In this document: piece by piece, positions 7,077 through 9,035 of the stretch
Numbering within the stretch: position 1 is the first letter of the stretch
Layout of the letters: each line of letters starts with the position of its first letter
Assembly (NCBI GenBank): GCA_001304425.1
Contig: LJTS01000117.1
Location: 1-9,035, forward strand
Reading direction: 5' to 3'
Origin: Betaproteobacteria bacterium SG8_40
GTDB lineage: Bacteria > Pseudomonadota > Gammaproteobacteria > Burkholderiales > Eutrophovitaceae
Length of the DNA: 9,035 nt
The notes under the pieces: generated by a model
Databases searched by the model: none
What the model was told of the DNA's origin: nothing
The model's input: the letters and a program-made list of their open reading frames with translations, nothing else
Position numbers and translations under genes: made by a program

Positions 7077-8611
7077 ATGCCACGACGACCACACCCGGCA
7101 TGAAACCGGGCAACACCGGAAGCATCTGGACCTGGATCATGGTCGCGGCCACCACGGCCGTGGTGCTGATCTGCCTCGTCGAGGGCGTCAACATCCTTTT
7201 CTTCGATCCTTACGAAGATGAACGCTTTCTGTTCTCTTTCGGCGAAGCATTGATCGATACCGATATCGAGACGCTGACGTTCCTGATGTTCGGATCGCTG
7301 GCGCTGCTGTTGATGGCAGGCTTGCCGATGGCCTTCGTGGTTGGCGGTCTGGGTGTCGTGTTCATCTACCTGGTCGGCGGCCAGACCATGGTGAACATCA
7401 TTCCGACGCGGATTTTTCCGCTGATGGCCAATCCGGACCTGGCAGCCATTCCGTTGTTCATCTTCATGGCGTCGATGCTGGAACGCGCCGGCCTGATCGA
7501 GGAAATGTTCGACGTGGTCTACAAATGGATGGGCGGCCTGAATGGCGGCCTTGCCGCGGCAACCATCCTCGCCTCGACCATCCTCGCGGCAATGGTGGGC
7601 GTCATCGGCGCGGCAGTCGTCACCATGGGCATCATCGCCCTGCCCGCCATGCTCAAGCGAAAATACGACCACAAGATCGCGCTTGGATCGATCATGGCAG
7701 GCGGCACGCTCGGCATCCTGATTCCGCCGTCCATTCTGGCGATTCTATATGCGGTGGTCGCGCAGCAATCCGTCGGTCAGCTCTATCTTGGCTCGATACT
7801 TCCCGGACTGATGCTCTCCGGCATGTACGTCGCCTACGTGCTGGTGCGTAGCTGGCTCAATCCGACGCTCGGCCCTGCACTGCCGAGGGAAGAGCGCGTC
7901 GACCTTCCCGGAAAACTGAAACTGCTGGGCCGACTGATCGCACCGGTCATCCTGGTATTCCTGGTTCTGGGCCTGTTGTTCGGCGGCATCGCCACGCCGG
8001 TGGAAGCGGCGGGCATCGGCTCGTTCGGCGCGATCATCGTATCAGTGCTCCACAAGCGTTTCTCGCTGCAATCGCTGCGCGAGGCATCCGTTACCACGGC
8101 CCGCGCGTCGGCGATGGTTCTGTGGATCATTTTCGGCGCATCGATATTCGTCGGCTTCTTCATCCTACAGGGCGGCCAGGCCTTTATTACCGACAGCATC
8201 CTCGATGCCGGGCTGAATCCTTACGGCATATTGATCGTGATGATGGTGATGCTGGTGTTTCTCGGCATGTTCCTCGACTGGGTCGGCATTCTGCTGCTCA
8301 CCGTGCCCATCTTCGTGCCAATTATCGAGTCGCTCACTTTCGACGGCCTATTCGGCCTGCCGGGCGTCGACAGCAGCGTGGTAGTGCTCTGGTTTGGCGT
8401 GCTGTATCTGGTGAACATGCAGATGTCCTTCCTCAGCCCGCCGTTCGGTTACGCACTGTTCTACCTGCGGGGTGTTTGCCCGCCGGAAATCAGCATGGCA
8501 ACGATCTTCAAATCGGCATTGGTCTTTCTCCTGATACAGGTGATTGGCCTGTTCCTGTGCATCATCGTGCCGGGTATCGTGACCTGGCTGCCAACCATGG
8601 CTTACAGCTGA
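7073..8611 (+). CDS. TRAP transporter large permease subunit (DctM family)
   Basis: This 512-residue, very hydrophobic protein is the transport-channel subunit of the TRAP system, which moves the receptor-delivered solute inward driven by the sodium gradient. It shows the DctM pattern: GLPMAFVVGGLGVVFIYLVGG (83-103), NPDLAAIPLFIFMASMLERAG (120-140), AAMVGVIGAAVVTMGIIALPAMLKRKYD (172-199) and GGTLGILIPPSI (210-221). The C-terminal half repeats the same kind of segments, with VEAAGIGSFGAIIVSVLHKR, FLGMFLDWVGILLLTVPIFVPI and MQMSFLSPPFGYALFYLRG. A typical DctM has about 425-440 residues. The extra length here is mainly an N-terminal helix (WTWIMVAATTAVVLICLVEGVNILFF, about 19-44) and a polar loop before the core. 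The ATG at 7073 has GGAGGT eight bases upstream and overlaps the small-subunit stop. Confidence 0.96.
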   Translation: MNATTTTPGMKPGNTGSIWTWIMVAATTAVVLICLVEGVNILFFDPYEDERFLFSFGEALIDTDIETLTFLMFGSLALLLMAGLPMAFVVGGLGVVFIYLVGGQTMVNIIPTRIFPLMANPDLAAIPLFIFMASMLERAGLIEEMFDVVYKWMGGLNGGLAAATILASTILAAMVGVIGAAVVTMGIIALPAMLKRKYDHKIALGSIMAGGTLGILIPPSILAILYAVVAQQSVGQLYLGSILPGLMLSGMYVAYVLVRSWLNPTLGPALPREERVDLPGKLKLLGRLIAPVILVFLVLGLLFGGIATPVEAAGIGSFGAIIVSVLHKRFSLQSLREASVTTARASAMVLWIIFGASIFVGFFILQGGQAFITDSILDAGLNPYGILIVMMVMLVFLGMFLDWVGILLLTVPIFVPIIESLTFDGLFGLPGVDSSVVVLWFGVLYLVNMQMSFLSPPFGYALFYLRGVCPPEISMATIFKSALVFLLIQVIGLFLCIIVPGIVTWLPTMAYS

Positions 8612-8616
8612 CCGTA

Positions 8617-8651
8617 CGCGTTGACGCCGGCGTTGGGTCAGCGTCAACGCG
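8617..8651 (+). repeat. 11-bp inverted repeat just after the large permease gene
   Basis: CGCGTTGACGC (8617-8627) pairs perfectly with GCGTCAACGCG (8641-8651) around a 13-base loop, starting six bases after the dctM-type stop. No T tract follows. It lies just before the strong terminator and may protect the operon's 3' end or bind a protein. Confidence 0.7.
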
Positions 8652-8670
8652 AGCAGCGCCTTGGCACAAG

Positions 8671-8701
8671 AAAAAAGCCCGCTGTCGAGCGGGCTTTTTT
8701 T
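8671..8701. terminator. Bidirectional intrinsic terminator
   Basis: GCCCGCT (8677-8683) and AGCGGGC (8688-8694) form a 7-bp stem with loop GTCG. Six A residues lie before it and seven T residues after it. The symmetric A and T tracts let it end both the TRAP operon on the plus strand and the TonB-family gene on the minus strand. Confidence 0.93.
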
Positions 8702-8724
8702 GTTACCTGGTCCGTCTATCCGAA

Positions 8725-9035
8725 TCAGGGATCAAGCTTGAAGATAATCAGTTGGTCCGCTTCGTAGGTCGTGCCGTCGCGCTTGAACTGATACTGCTTC
8801 ACAGCTTTTAGCACCTCTTCATCGAACACACCCGGCGGCTCGGACAACAGAATCTCCACGTTGCTTACACTTCCATCGAGTTCGACGCTCAGGCGTACCT
8901 TCACACGGCCCTCGATCTTCTTGTCTTCCGCTTCCCGCGGGTACTTGGGCTTGACCTTGCGCACCGGCTTCACATCCTGGAACACCGACGGCAAGGGCGG
9001 CAGTTCCGGTTCCGGTTCCAGCTCTGGTTCCGGCT
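8725..9035 (-). CDS. TonB-family protein, C-terminal part, cut by window end
   Basis: The minus-strand frame ends at a TGA (8727-8725) and stays open to the window edge, so the start lies outside. The visible part opens with a Pro-Glu repeat (PEPELEPEPELPPLP) of the kind found in the periplasm-spanning linker of TonB. A TonB C-terminal domain follows: VKPKYPREAEDKKIEGRVKVRLSVELDGSVSNVEIL, then FDEEVLKAVKQYQFKRDG and a final strand YEADQLIIFKLDP. In TonB systems the inner-membrane ExbB/ExbD motor energises TonB to drive outer-membrane receptors; the C-terminal domain contacts the receptor's TonB box. Whether this is the main TonB or a paralogue cannot be seen. The TTG near 8994 would drop the linker and is not a credible start. 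The bidirectional terminator lies 24-54 bases beyond its stop. Confidence 0.9.
   Translation of the reverse strand, partial: PEPELEPEPELPPLPSVFQDVKPVRKVKPKYPREAEDKKIEGRVKVRLSVELDGSVSNVEILLSEPPGVFDEEVLKAVKQYQFKRDGTTYEADQLIIFKLDP

Noticed and set aside
6372..7672. Two long minus-strand open frames opposite the TRAP permease genes
   Set aside because: They are antisense to clear membrane proteins. Their polar, His/Gln/Asp-rich translations are the complement of hydrophobic codons, not a protein family.
9001..9035. GGTTCC direct repeats at the window end
   Set aside because: They encode the Pro-Glu linker of the TonB-family protein, so they are coding repeats and not a mobile or regulatory element.
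1..9035. A hidden new multi-gene system, CRISPR array, toxin-antitoxin pair or mobile element
   Set aside because: Every long frame that is not a shadow fits a known family. I saw no array repeats, transposase or integrase sequence or terminal repeats, and no gene-free space large enough for an unrecognised module.

Overview
The window looks like an ordinary chromosomal segment of a GC-rich proteobacterium. I lean towards a gammaproteobacterium, possibly marine. The clues are a full-length bacterial release factor 3, a TonB-type protein, a complete three-gene TRAP transporter with a Tat-exported binding protein, E. coli-like -35/-10 elements and strong GGAGG ribosome sites. The taxon is an inference, because no rRNA or marker phylogeny is available here.

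Layout from left to right. The 3' end of a short-chain dehydrogenase/reductase gene (+) enters at the left edge. It converges, with only 22 bases between, on a minus-strand gene for a CNNM/DUF21-CBS-CorC_HlyC membrane protein whose reading frame is broken near 1030-1045. A divergent 250-base region then carries a good promoter (TTGGCG-17-TAGAAT) for prfC (+), which seems to use a TTG start. prfC converges on a minus-strand fold-type I PLP aminotransferase gene. A 245-base divergent spacer separates that gene from a TRAP operon (+): substrate-binding protein, small DctQ-type permease and large DctM-type permease. A perfect 12-bp hairpin lies between the binding-protein gene and the permease genes, and the two permease genes overlap by ATGA. 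After the large permease come an 11-bp inverted repeat and a textbook bidirectional terminator. The C-terminal part of a TonB-family gene (-) then runs off the right edge.

How the parts work together. The TRAP operon forms one functional unit: a periplasmic receptor that delivers an organic-acid-like solute to a sodium-driven permease pair. The divergent aminotransferase could act on a keto acid or amino acid linked to that solute, but this rests only on proximity. The other genes are housekeeping or envelope functions with no evident link to the operon.

I found no CRISPR array, tRNA, rRNA, insertion sequence, phage gene or defence module, and no sign of a new multi-gene system. No gene-free stretch exceeds 300 bases. 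The points most worth a second look are the frameshift in the CNNM/CorC gene, the intra-operon hairpin, the extra N-terminal membrane helix in both TRAP permeases, and the altered ligand-site motif in the binding protein.
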